34,762 bases of DNA from Bacteroidota bacterium (GTDB lineage Bacteria > Bacteroidota > Bacteroidia > Bacteroidales > JAGONC01). Positions 16,339 to 24,622 of this stretch are shown here, one piece after another. The notes under the pieces are model-generated. The model was not told the DNA's origin. It did not search any database and saw nothing but the letters and a program-made list of their open reading frames with translations. Position numbers and translations under genes: made by a program. The stretch is from NCBI GenBank assembly GCA_026391695.1, contig JAPLDP010000047.1, positions 1-34,762 on the forward strand. The letters are read 5' to 3'. Positions within the stretch are counted from its first letter, which is position 1; every line of letters starts with the position of its first letter.

Positions 16339-16671
16339 ATGACGAATAATAAATTTGAAGAGTTTAACCAGTACCAGAAAGAGCTTGCGCTTCATGGAAA
16401 GATCTTTTCTCATCCTGCCAGAATTGCCATTATTCAGCTTCTGGCCGAAAAAAAGGAAATTAAGGCAGGCAACATTTCCGATTTTTTACCCATCAGCCGG
16501 CCCACTGTATCCCAGCATTTGAAAGAGCTGAAAACACTCGGCATCATTAAAGGTACCATTGATGGATTAAAAATTCATTATTGTCTGGATATGAATAAAT
16601 TACAAAAAATCAAAGAACAATACGACAACTTCTTTAAAAAAACGATCAGTACATTCCAATGTGAGTGCTGA
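16339..16671 (+). CDS. ArsR-family metal/redox-type transcriptional repressor
   Basis: This 110-residue winged helix-turn-helix protein has the ArsR layout: HPARIAIIQLLAEKK (helix 1-2), then the recognition region ISRPTVSQHLKELKTLGIIKG (about 50-70), then the wing and a dimerisation helix. It ends in FQCEC. This Cys pair, absent from the recognition helix, may bind a thiophilic metal or react with an oxidant. The start at 16339 is preferred because the TTG at 16315 lies inside the promoter. It heads an operon with an exported thioredoxin-like protein and an ABC transporter, which it probably represses. The inducer is unknown. Confidence 0.87.
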   Translation: MTNNKFEEFNQYQKELALHGKIFSHPARIAIIQLLAEKKEIKAGNISDFLPISRPTVSQHLKELKTLGIIKGTIDGLKIHYCLDMNKLQKIKEQYDNFFKKTISTFQCEC

Positions 16672-16701
16672 ATTTGATATTAATGATATAAACCTTAAAA
16701 A

Positions 16702-17550
16702 ATGAAAACTTGTTTAATTTCAACTAAATACATCGGTTTTTTGCTGATGTCCGGATTATTGACCACGGCATTTCCTTATTTTTCAGCTTCCGGTAATACG
16801 GCCCGGTTTTTATTTCCGGAACCGACCCAGGTGAATGTTGACCTACCTGCCCTGAATCTTACAGAAACCATTATCTCAGCGGTACAGTCAGAGCTCGACA
16901 AAGCCAGGAATGAAGGTAAAGTCGTTTTTCTGGTGGTCACCGGCGCAGTGGCCGCCGATAATGAAAAGGCTATCGCAGTTGCTGTTCAGGCCAATAAGCT
17001 GAAAAACAATTCAGCGGTCATAAAGATGAACCGTGATGACCAAGCCAATAAGGATTTGGTTTCGAAATTCGGCATTGCCGGCGTTGCCCCTCCATTGATT
17101 TTAGTCATTTCCCCGGGTGGTGTTGCCGTCGGAGGCTACCAGCTCGACAATGCCACGGCCGAGAATCTTCTTAAACTCCTTCCATCACCCAAAAAAGATG
17201 AGGTGTTGGTGGCCATCAACAATAAAATGCCCGTATTCGTTATCGTCTCAAAAAAGTCATTCACAGATCAGGTAAAAAGTCTAGAAAGCTGCAAATCTGC
17301 CCTGACTCAAATGGGAAATAATGCGAAAATCGTTCAAATGGATCTTGATGACAGTAAAGAAATGGAATTTATTAATCAACTGGGTGTCAATACGGTGTCA
17401 GCTACAACTGCCACTGTGGTGATTAATACGGCCGGTCAGATTACAGGAACCTATTATGGACCGGCAGACGCTACCATTTTAGCCAATTCGGCTAAAAAAG
17501 TCATGAGCGGTTGTTGTCCCGGAAGCAGTAAAAAAAGTTGCGGGAAATAA
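16702..17550 (+). CDS. exported tandem thioredoxin-like protein with Cys-rich tail
   Basis: This 282-residue protein has a signal peptide or N-terminal membrane anchor (about 1-30). Two similar domains follow (about 50-165 and 175-270). Each has the beta-alpha-beta pattern of a thioredoxin fold (KVVFLVVTGAVAADN...KFGIAGVAPPLILVISPGG and MPVFVIVSKKSFTD...LGVNTVSATTATVVINTAG), but neither has a CXXC redox motif. The protein ends in GCCPGSSKKSCGK, a likely metal-binding or redox tail. It lies between the ArsR gene and the ABC permease in an apparent operon, so it may bring a thiol-binding metal or oxidised substrate to the transporter. The substrate is not known, and the domain call is from visual pattern. 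Confidence 0.6.
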   Translation: MKTCLISTKYIGFLLMSGLLTTAFPYFSASGNTARFLFPEPTQVNVDLPALNLTETIISAVQSELDKARNEGKVVFLVVTGAVAADNEKAIAVAVQANKLKNNSAVIKMNRDDQANKDLVSKFGIAGVAPPLILVISPGGVAVGGYQLDNATAENLLKLLPSPKKDEVLVAINNKMPVFVIVSKKSFTDQVKSLESCKSALTQMGNNAKIVQMDLDDSKEMEFINQLGVNTVSATTATVVINTAGQITGTYYGPADATILANSAKKVMSGCCPGSSKKSCGK

Positions 17551-17567
17551 ATACGAGCATATCAATT

Positions 17568-18785
17568 ATGAATATTTTCAAGATCGTTTTATTGGAAATG
17601 TGGCAGCGGAAGTCACAGCTGATATCGGGTATATTGGCAATTACACTTGGTATCGGTATCATTGTCGGCATACGTTCCATTTCCGTTGTATCAGAAAAGG
17701 CAGTGTCGATAAACCTCGACAATCTCGGAGCAAACATACTGGTTCTGCCGCAGGGAGCAAGTGTTGACAACTATTATTCGGCAGATGTGGATGCCCCCAC
17801 ATTTCCTGAAGATTATGTGGAACGTATTGTCACCTCCACATTACCCGGCGTGGATAATTTGTCTCCCAAGCTGACGCGCAGGGTAGCTATTGGCAATGAA
17901 AAAGTTGTCCTTACGGGAATACTTCCCAAAAATGAACTGGCCTCCAAACCAATATGGCAAACGTCAGGGCTGATGGGCAGCGAGCTACAGGCTGCCTGTG
18001 GGCCAAATCCTGTAAACGAATCATTGGGTTACAAAGATGAAAAACTTCAGAGGAAATCAGTGGATTCACTCAGGATTTCCGATTGTCTGGCGGGCTCTTC
18101 GATAGCCATGAAATTAAACCTGAAAGAAGGTGATAGCATAACTATTATGGATACCCGGTTTGCGGTCGCCAAAATCCTTGGCGAAACCGGAACCATTGAT
18201 GATGACCGTATTTTCATACATCTGCAGGCGGCACAAGATCTGCTGGGTACCGGCGAACAGGTGAGCGCTATTGAAATCATGGGATGCTGTAATGCCATCT
18301 CCGATGGATTACTCGGTAAATTGCGCAACATTCTACCCGATACAAAGGTGACCACCATCGGGCAGATCGTTTCAACACAAATCAAGACCAATAAACTCAT
18401 GGACCAGATTTCCCTTATTTTCCTGATTATTATCCTGGTGGTCGGTGGCATTTCCATCGGAAATTCAATGTGGGCCAATGTCAACCAGAGGAAAAAGGAA
18501 ATCGGGACACTGCGCATGATAGGTTATCCACGGTCGTACATTTATAACCTGCTGCTTTACAAGGCTGCGTTGATGGGCATAACAGGCGGTATTTTGGGGT
18601 TTCTTTTGGGTTCGGTGGTCGCATCGGTGTTAGGGCCTCCGTTAGCCAGCATAACCGTGCAGCCTATTCCGATTCTGCTAATATGGTCGGTGCTGCTGTC
18701 TATCCTGATCTCTCTCCTTGGAGCAATAATCCCTGCTTATGTCGCTTCGCGGTTTGAGCCTTTTTCAAATATCCAGGAGGAATAG
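17568..18785 (+). CDS. MacB/FtsX-type ABC transporter permease
   Basis: This 405-residue protein has one N-terminal membrane helix (residues about 14-38), a large periplasmic domain with several Cys (AACGPN, ISDCLAG and the pair in MGCCNA), and three C-terminal membrane helices, the standard MacB/LolC/FtsX plan. The start at 17568 (MNIFKIV) is 17 bp after the previous stop and places the first helix correctly. An earlier start at 17538 would overlap the upstream gene. Its ATPase follows 2 bp downstream. Such permeases usually work by moving substrate across the outer envelope rather than by translocating it through the inner membrane. Unusual Cys content fits an operon concerned with a thiol-active substrate. 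Confidence 0.82.
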   Translation: MNIFKIVLLEMWQRKSQLISGILAITLGIGIIVGIRSISVVSEKAVSINLDNLGANILVLPQGASVDNYYSADVDAPTFPEDYVERIVTSTLPGVDNLSPKLTRRVAIGNEKVVLTGILPKNELASKPIWQTSGLMGSELQAACGPNPVNESLGYKDEKLQRKSVDSLRISDCLAGSSIAMKLNLKEGDSITIMDTRFAVAKILGETGTIDDDRIFIHLQAAQDLLGTGEQVSAIEIMGCCNAISDGLLGKLRNILPDTKVTTIGQIVSTQIKTNKLMDQISLIFLIIILVVGGISIGNSMWANVNQRKKEIGTLRMIGYPRSYIYNLLLYKAALMGITGGILGFLLGSVVASVLGPPLASITVQPIPILLIWSVLLSILISLLGAIIPAYVASRFEPFSNIQEE

Positions 18786-18787
18786 TC

Positions 18788-19474
18788 ATGTTTCTTGAAA
18801 TCAGTAATTTATCAAAACAGTATCACCTCCGTAACAGCGTGGTGGATGCACTGAAAGATGTTTCCTTCTCGGTTAAGGAAGGTTCATTTGTAACGATTAC
18901 AGGTCCATCAGGATCAGGTAAGACAACCTTGCTGCTGGCGATGAGCGGATTAATACGGGCGACATCAGGGAAGATTCAGTTTAAAGATCAGTCATTGGAA
19001 AAAGCTAAAGACCGGGAGTTGGCATATTTCCGCAGAAATGAGGTGGGTTTCATCATGCAGAATTTTTCACTTATCCCATATCTTTCAGCTATTCGTAATG
19101 TGATGATTCCGCTGGCCTTGCAAAAAATATCTGCTGATAAGCAGGTGGCCCTCGCCACAGCGGTGATGGAAATGGTCGGCCTTGAAGACCGGCTGTACCA
19201 TTTACCACGTGAATTGTCGGCCGGCCAGCAACAGCGTGTGGCCATCGCACGCGCCATTGTCAATAAGCCATCAATCATATTTGCCGATGAGCCAACAGGC
19301 AACCTCGATCCCGTTCTCGCTATCGAGATCCTGGATTTTCTCCGGGATATTAACCGGCAAAAAGGTATTACCATTATCATGGTCACACATAGTCCTCTGG
19401 CAAATGGTTATGGGACTATCAGGATACACCTGAAAGAAGGCCGCGTTGAAACATATTCGGAGGCAGCTGGCTGA
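18788..19474 (+). CDS. LolD/MacB-type ABC transporter ATP-binding protein
   Basis: This 228-residue ATPase has a clear Walker A (GPSGSGKTT, about residue 40), Q-loop (IMQNFSLIPYLSA), signature LSAGQQQRVAIARAI and Walker B (IIFADEPTGNLDP), followed by the H-loop in MVTHSP. It lies immediately after its permease and ends the ArsR operon. The short length, with no extra C-terminal domain, matches LolD and MacB-type cytoplasmic subunits. It powers the permease by forming a homodimer. Confidence 0.92.
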   Translation: MFLEISNLSKQYHLRNSVVDALKDVSFSVKEGSFVTITGPSGSGKTTLLLAMSGLIRATSGKIQFKDQSLEKAKDRELAYFRRNEVGFIMQNFSLIPYLSAIRNVMIPLALQKISADKQVALATAVMEMVGLEDRLYHLPRELSAGQQQRVAIARAIVNKPSIIFADEPTGNLDPVLAIEILDFLRDINRQKGITIIMVTHSPLANGYGTIRIHLKEGRVETYSEAAG

Positions 19475-19667
19475 CAGATTTGCTTCCATTTGGCAGACAT
19501 TTAGTAGATGGGATTTACGGTATACGGTATTCGTTTACGAAACCCGTATCGGCATACGGCTATCGGCCTGAGGCTGTTTTGAATGACCGAAAATACAAGC
19601 TGTCTTTTTCGTTGGGTACTTTCTTTTAAACGCTACTGTCTACAACGACAGTGAAATGGTTGTTCCT
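19475..19667. terminator. convergent intergenic region with a hairpin terminator
   Basis: ACTGTC (19635-19640) pairs with GACAGT (19647-19652) around a 6-nt loop between the ABC operon and the pta gene, which converge here. No other gene is seen. A TACGG-rich stretch (19517-19565) holds short self-similar steps (TACGGTATACGG, CGGCATACGGCTATCGG). Confidence 0.4.
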
Positions 19668-21764
19668 CTACTTCTTCTTCGCCATCTGAGCCTGAATGGC
19701 GGTGATCATCACCGTATTCACAATATCTTTAACGGTACAGCCGCGGCTGAGGTCATTGACAGGTTTGTTGAGTCCCTGCAGCACAGGGCCCACGGCCACG
19801 GCGCCGGAAGCTCTCTGTACAGCTTTATAGGTGTTGTTGCCTGTGTTGAGGTCGGGGAAGATGAACACCGTTGCATGTCCTGCCACTTCGCTGCCGGGCA
19901 TCTTCTGCCTGGCCACCGTTTCATCAATGGCTGCATCATACTGGATGGGTCCTTCGATTTTCAGGTCGGGGCGGCGGCTACGTGCTATCTCCGTTGCCTT
20001 GCGCACCTTTTCAACCTCCTCGCCTTTGCCCGACTCACCGGTGGAATACGACAGCATAGCCACCAATGGTTCTATGCCAAACATCATTGCCGTGTCGGCC
20101 GAGCTGATGGCTATGTCGGCCAGCTGCTCTGAGTTGGGATTCGGATTCACGGCACAGTCAGCATACACCAGCACACGGTCTTCAAAGCACATGAAGAAGG
20201 AGCTGGAGACGATGGAAAAGCCCGGCTTGGTTTTGATGAATTCAAAGGCCGGCCTGATGGTATGCTGGGTAGTATGTGCCGCTCCCGACACCATGCCATC
20301 GGCATGGCCCTTATAAACCATCATGGTACCCAGGTAGCTCACATCGCGCATAATGTCAATAGCGCCTTCTTTGGTCACCCCTTTATTTTTCCGCAGGTTA
20401 TAATAGGTGAATGCATAATCATTGATGAGGTCATTGTCATAGGGATCGATGATGTTGGCCCCATTCAGCTTGATATGAAGTGATGCTGTCTTTTTGGCTA
20501 TCTCCTGTTCATTGCCCAGCAGGGTGATGTCGACGGCATTACGGCGGAGCAGGATCTCGGCAGCTCTCAGGATGCGTTCATCCGTGGATTCTGGCAGCAC
20601 AATATGCTGGCGGTTGGACCGTGCACGCTCATACAGCTCATACTCGAACATGATGGGCGTCATCACACTCGACCGGGTGATGGCTATCTTCTCCTTTAAC
20701 CTGGCTGTGTCGACATTTGCTTCAAAGTGGCCCAGGGCTATGGCTATCCGCCTGTCGTTGTCATGCGACAGCAATGGCTTTATTTTGCTGACATTCATGG
20801 CTGTGACATAGGTGTCGGTGTCGACCTTGAAAACAGCGACGGGTAGTTTTTTGATGCCGCGTATGAGCCGCATCACATCGCTGTTAGGTGGATGACCGCC
20901 GGTGAGGATAATGCCGGAAATCTTCGGAAAGCTGTCGGATAACAGTGTCATAAACAGCCCGATGATGATATCCGACCTGTCGCTGGGTGTGATCACCAGG
21001 GTGCCATTGCTGGTATACTTCAGGATATTCTCGATGCTCATGGCGCCGACTTTGAAGTCGATGACGTCGAAATTCAGGATGTCGTCAGCGCCATAAATCC
21101 GCTCAGCGTTGAGGGCAAAAGCTATCTGCCGGATGGAAAGCTTTTGCAGCAACTCCTGTTCGGGTATGACAAAATCGATTTCTTCCTCGATTTTGAATTT
21201 GTCCAGCACTTCGATAATGGATTTTACATCAACGATTTTCGCCCTGTTGACGAATAAACCCATGAATGCGCATTTTTCGCGCATCAGCACCCCTTTAAAA
21301 ACCTGTATCGTGTCGGCGATATCCGTTACACTTTTCCCATGACCGTTCACCACGGCCAGTACAGGCGCTCCAAGATTATTGGCCAGGCGGGCATTGAAGT
21401 CAAATTCGAAAGCCTTGAGAGATGAGGTATAATCGGTACCCTCGCATAAAATGAAATCACACGTCGCCTCCACCTTCTTGTATTTATTTAATATCCTTGT
21501 GTACAGCGTATCCATGTCGTTGGCCTGTATCAGGTCGAAGGCTTCATTGGTGTTCAGGCCATACATCGAATCATAATCCAGATGAAGATTATAAAGACGT
21601 GTAACCAATTCGATATCATGATCTTTCTGTTGGCCGGCATCGATCAATGGTCTGAAAAATCCCACTTTTTTGATGTTCCGTGAAAGGATATCCATGATGC
21701 CGAGGACAATCAGCGATTTCCCCGAATCGGCTTCTGCCGCAACGATGTAAAGGTTTTTTGACAT
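19668..21764 (-). CDS. pta: phosphate acetyltransferase, long form
   Basis: Phosphate acetyltransferase interconverts acetyl-CoA plus phosphate with acetyl phosphate plus CoA, the first step of acetate formation. This 698-residue protein is the long form known from E. coli (714 residues). Its N-terminal region is P-loop-like/DRTGG-related (starts NLYIVAAEADSGKSLIVLG), with a middle regulatory domain around residues 215-330. The C-terminal catalytic PTA domain runs from about 370 (MFEYELYERARSNRQHIVLPESTDERIL) to GPVLQGLNKPVNDLSRGCTVKDIVNTV. No acetate kinase gene lies next to it in this window, which is unusual, and it is convergent with the ABC operon. The -7 element TATTTTTG is 39 bp upstream. 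Confidence 0.95.
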   Translation of the reverse strand: MSKNLYIVAAEADSGKSLIVLGIMDILSRNIKKVGFFRPLIDAGQQKDHDIELVTRLYNLHLDYDSMYGLNTNEAFDLIQANDMDTLYTRILNKYKKVEATCDFILCEGTDYTSSLKAFEFDFNARLANNLGAPVLAVVNGHGKSVTDIADTIQVFKGVLMREKCAFMGLFVNRAKIVDVKSIIEVLDKFKIEEEIDFVIPEQELLQKLSIRQIAFALNAERIYGADDILNFDVIDFKVGAMSIENILKYTSNGTLVITPSDRSDIIIGLFMTLLSDSFPKISGIILTGGHPPNSDVMRLIRGIKKLPVAVFKVDTDTYVTAMNVSKIKPLLSHDNDRRIAIALGHFEANVDTARLKEKIAITRSSVMTPIMFEYELYERARSNRQHIVLPESTDERILRAAEILLRRNAVDITLLGNEQEIAKKTASLHIKLNGANIIDPYDNDLINDYAFTYYNLRKNKGVTKEGAIDIMRDVSYLGTMMVYKGHADGMVSGAAHTTQHTIRPAFEFIKTKPGFSIVSSSFFMCFEDRVLVYADCAVNPNPNSEQLADIAISSADTAMMFGIEPLVAMLSYSTGESGKGEEVEKVRKATEIARSRRPDLKIEGPIQYDAAIDETVARQKMPGSEVAGHATVFIFPDLNTGNNTYKAVQRASGAVAVGPVLQGLNKPVNDLSRGCTVKDIVNTVMITAIQAQMAKKK

Positions 21765-21802
21765 TGAATTAAATCTGGTCGTATGTATTAATCTGCTGAT
21801 TA

Positions 21803-21834
21803 CAAAAATAAGTAAAAAGAGGCTGTCTCGAAAG
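21803..21834 (-). promoter_or_regulatory. promoter of pta
   Basis: Minus-strand TATTTTTG (21803-21810) fits TAnnTTTG. The -33 position (TTTC at 21830-21833) falls inside the arm of a GGCTGTCTC inverted repeat, so the repeat contributes to the promoter region. Confidence 0.5.
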
Positions 21835-21901
21835 TGATTGAAAATTGCTTCTCTGACTTTGTCTTAGAATTCACCAAGGGCTTTTGAGACAACCTCTTTT
21901 T
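21814..21901. repeat. MITE-like inverted-repeat element, GGCTGTCTC family
   Basis: The left arm (21814-21834) and right arm (21881-21901) match as an inverted repeat over 19 of 21 bases; each has a run of A or T outside GAGGCTGTCTCGAAAG or its complement. The total length is about 88 bp with no coding capacity. Copies of one arm are at 13983 and 24073. It may also act as a two-way terminator. The following 300 bp to the Lgt-like gene hold only a weak promoter (TTTT at 22116, TAACTTTA at 22140). Confidence 0.55.
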
Positions 21902-22200
21902 GTTTGTGTGCGTACATGGTAAATCTTCCACGTTTCAAAGCGCAATTATTCGGCATGCATCGCAAATGCACTCCAACATTAGGGAATCTTTATGCAACTT
22001 TCGCAAATCAAGATCATTTGAATGGTGGATTCAGTAAATATTGAGAAGAGCAAAATACCTTTCCCTGATGTTGTCGTAAAATCTGCAACTTAAAAGACCG
22101 CTTTGCATTATCCAGTTTTATATCGTCATACAGGGATCGTAACTTTATGATTACAAATGAAATGTTATACCACATAATCAAAACCTAAAATTTTTGAGCA

Positions 22201-24057
22201 ATGGAATCACTATTTACTATCTCAACCGAACAAGGAGGTTTTTACTTTTCTTTGTTTTATTTTCTGGCTTTCTTTTGTGCCGCCAGTATTTTCATTTATG
22301 ACGGGTTCCGCAGGAAATACCAGAGGGATACTTGGCTTTTGGTCCTATCCTCTGCGACACTCTTTTTCATTCTTGGGAATAAACTTCTGACTTACTCATC
22401 AGATGACTGGAGGTATATCCTTGAGAATTTAAATCTGCCTCCAGCCAGGGGCAAAACAATTCTTGGTGGGATCGCCGGAGTGCTGTTTGGTCTTGGACTG
22501 GCAAAGTACTGGTTTAGAATCCGTCATTCTGTCCTTGACAGCATGGCTATTGCTTTTCCGGTGATGATGGCTATACAACGGGTTGGCTGCCTGATGGCCG
22601 GGTGCTGTTTTGGAAAACCCACAAACCTTCCCTGGGGAATAGAGTACGGTATCCATTCGTATGCCTATCAATCCCACATGGAACAGGGGTTGATCCAGCT
22701 GGGTGACATTACCTCTCTGCCGGTTCATCCCACCCAGCTGTACGATATCCTGTTTTGTCTTTCCATTGCTTTTGTCATTTACCTGACACGAAAAAGATGG
22801 ACTGTGCCTGGGAATAGGTTTCTCTTTACCATACTGCTTTATGCAATCGGCCGGTTTCTTTATGAGTTTCTGAGGGATCCCCGTTCCAACCTGTTTTATG
22901 GAGAGGTATTTCACGGACTCAAATATCTTCAATGGATACTGCTGGCGATTATCCTGATATTGGCGAGTGTTATGTTTATCCGCAAACGGATATACCGGTC
23001 AGTTCACAAAACGGACATTTACAGGGATAATAAAATCAGGATTCTGCTCTTTTTTATCCTTTTCATCTTCGTTTTCTGGCTGGGCAGGAACTGGTTTGAC
23101 AATATGGAATATTTGACACTTCTGATAATCCTGATTCTTGTATTTTTCATTGTAGCATGGCAATGGTACCGGAGCCTAACATTGGCTGAACTGAGATGGG
23201 TGCCACTGGCCGCCTTTTTAGTTTATTTCGTGTTTGTAGGCCAGAAAGTGGAGCAGAAAACAAAAAAGGAGAAATCTTCCTATACGACCATTGGAGTGGA
23301 TACACGGTTTGGCAGATTCGATAATGTCGTGGAAATTAATGAATTTATAAGCAGCGGTGATTGTGGATATTATAGTTTAATTGGTGCAGAATTTTATAAG
23401 CACAGTTACTTTATGGGCGGACCTGGGATTTCTCATACTATCCGTCGTGGTGAATTTAAACAGTTTCAGATGGGTATCCGCACATTTTATGGAAATATCA
23501 CAGAGCCAATACCGGAGATTGAAACCGGTTCACACACGATTTATGGTATTGAACCATATATACAATTCAACAATTGGAAATATTTCGGTTTCGGGATGAG
23601 TATTACATATGGCAATTTTGGCTATTCCTGGAAAAGAGAAAATATTCCTCACGGGTGGTGGGTGGATATCGTCAGGTCGGGTGAACTTTATAGAATCAAA
23701 TTATGTCCTCAGGGTAATATTTCTTTTGGACCCCGATTATTTAATCTGGTTTACAGGTTTGCTCAAAACGGTGCAATTTCTCCTTTCAGCTTTAAACATC
23801 ATGTAGGGATTGGAACAAATTTTAACCTTAAGACGGATCTGGCTGTCGAAGGTGGCATCGCCTTAGGGAAGAGGGAGTCAACCTTCATGGGTTTCTATAT
23901 CTATGCACTGATCCCTGTTAAACAAAGGTTTGAGATCATAGGAAATTTTACTGCAGGAAAACCAAAATTTTTTTATAATAATGTATACAATTATGAGCCG
24001 ATATGGGAATACACTATTGGACTGGGTTTTCATTATCGATTTAATTTTAAACCCTAA
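22201..24057 (+). CDS. Lgt-like membrane domain fused to a beta-rich C-terminal region
   Basis: The first 280 residues form a multi-helix membrane domain with prolipoprotein diacylglyceryl transferase motifs: GGIAG (89-93), RVGCLMAGCCFGKPT (127-141), HPTQLYD (176-182) and YAIGRFLYEFLRDPR (214-228), including the Arg/Glu positions of the Lgt active site. Lgt normally adds diacylglyceryl to lipoprotein Cys and ends near residue 290. Here three more membrane segments (about 280-345) lead to a 260-residue tail rich in Tyr, Gly and Trp, with alternating strands and ending HYRFNFKP, a Phe-containing strand as in outer-membrane barrels. It could be a specialised lipid transferase or an uncharacterised family. 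The fusion spans the whole open frame without a stop. Confidence 0.65.
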   Translation: MESLFTISTEQGGFYFSLFYFLAFFCAASIFIYDGFRRKYQRDTWLLVLSSATLFFILGNKLLTYSSDDWRYILENLNLPPARGKTILGGIAGVLFGLGLAKYWFRIRHSVLDSMAIAFPVMMAIQRVGCLMAGCCFGKPTNLPWGIEYGIHSYAYQSHMEQGLIQLGDITSLPVHPTQLYDILFCLSIAFVIYLTRKRWTVPGNRFLFTILLYAIGRFLYEFLRDPRSNLFYGEVFHGLKYLQWILLAIILILASVMFIRKRIYRSVHKTDIYRDNKIRILLFFILFIFVFWLGRNWFDNMEYLTLLIILILVFFIVAWQWYRSLTLAELRWVPLAAFLVYFVFVGQKVEQKTKKEKSSYTTIGVDTRFGRFDNVVEINEFISSGDCGYYSLIGAEFYKHSYFMGGPGISHTIRRGEFKQFQMGIRTFYGNITEPIPEIETGSHTIYGIEPYIQFNNWKYFGFGMSITYGNFGYSWKRENIPHGWWVDIVRSGELYRIKLCPQGNISFGPRLFNLVYRFAQNGAISPFSFKHHVGIGTNFNLKTDLAVEGGIALGKRESTFMGFYIYALIPVKQRFEIIGNFTAGKPKFFYNNVYNYEPIWEYTIGLGFHYRFNFKP

Positions 24058-24072
24058 AAGTTAAAAGGGGAT

Positions 24073-24090
24073 GAGGCTGTCTCAAAAGTC
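24073..24090. repeat. solo GGCTGTCTCAAAAG repeat
   Basis: GAGGCTGTCTCAAAAGTC matches one arm of the element at 21814 and the copy at 13983. No second arm is seen nearby. Confidence 0.5.
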
Positions 24091-24150
24091 CTCTGTATCC
24101 CTTGGTGATTACCTCCGTGTTCCTCCGTGGTTAATCTAATTAATTGAAAC

Positions 24151-24187
24151 ACAAAGAGTCACAAAGGATACACAAAGTAACACAAAG
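24151..24187. repeat. phased ACAAAG repeats
   Basis: ACAAAG occurs at 24151, 24161, 24172 and 24182, spaced 10-11 bp, just before the DUF3127 gene. This is close to one DNA turn. A CTCCGTG motif also occurs twice upstream (24111-24129). Confidence 0.55.
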
Positions 24188-24233
24188 CCAGAAAAGCAAT
24201 TTTCAAACACTTTTAAAACAATCTCTTTTTCAT

Positions 24234-24241
24234 TAGCTTTG
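24234..24241 (+). promoter_or_regulatory. -7 element of the DUF3127 gene
   Basis: TAGCTTTG fits TAnnTTTG, with TTTT 19 bp upstream (24211-24214). The gene ATG follows 11 bp downstream, so the leader is nearly absent. Confidence 0.55.
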
Positions 24242-24252
24242 TTCCCTCAAAT

Positions 24253-24609
24253 ATGAATGATATGGAATTAACAGGAAGAGTCATCAAAATGCTCCCCTTA
24301 CAAACCGGACAAGGGAAAAGCGGTGAATGGAAGAAGCAGGAATTCATCCTTGAAACAAATGCCCAATTCCCTAAAAAAGTTTGTATTTCGGTATGGGGTG
24401 ATAAAATCGAGCAGTTTAATTTAGCTGAAGGATCCGCAGTAACCGTATCCATCGATCTGGAAAGCCGCGAGTACAATGGCCGGTGGTATACCGATGTCAG
24501 AGCCTGGAAAGTCATTAAAGCAGAGCCTGTTTCACCGGAAGAGCCGGATGTTCTGCCTGAAGGTCCGTTCAATTTAAAAGCGGAGGAGCCAGATGATTTA
24601 CCCTTCTGA
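24253..24609 (+). CDS. DUF3127 protein, OB-fold-like with an SSB-like C-terminal tail
   Basis: This 118-residue protein matches DUF3127, a Bacteroidota family with an OB-fold-like core: MELTGRVIKMLPLQTGQGKS, KKQEFILETN, KVCISVWGDK and the AVTVSIDLESREYNGRWYTD strand. The gene then runs through an acidic Pro/Glu linker and ends EEPDDLPF. This end closely resembles the DDIPF tip with which single-stranded DNA-binding proteins recruit partners. I infer nucleic-acid binding and partner recruitment; the family is formally uncharacterised. Two starts are possible: 24253, or the ATG at 24262 that begins MELTGRV and gives the family's usual N-terminus. The nearly leaderless promoter favours the first. 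Confidence 0.82.
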   Translation: MNDMELTGRVIKMLPLQTGQGKSGEWKKQEFILETNAQFPKKVCISVWGDKIEQFNLAEGSAVTVSIDLESREYNGRWYTDVRAWKVIKAEPVSPEEPDVLPEGPFNLKAEEPDDLPF

Positions 24610-24622
24610 GGAATGTGTAATG

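Noticed and set aside
19656-20316. overlapping open frames antisense to pta
   Set aside because: They mirror the codons of a complete phosphate acetyltransferase and have no start context or recognised motif.
24151-24187. CRISPR-like array
   Set aside because: The ACAAAG words are too short and their spacing too small; no direct repeats with unique 30-bp spacers occur anywhere in the window.
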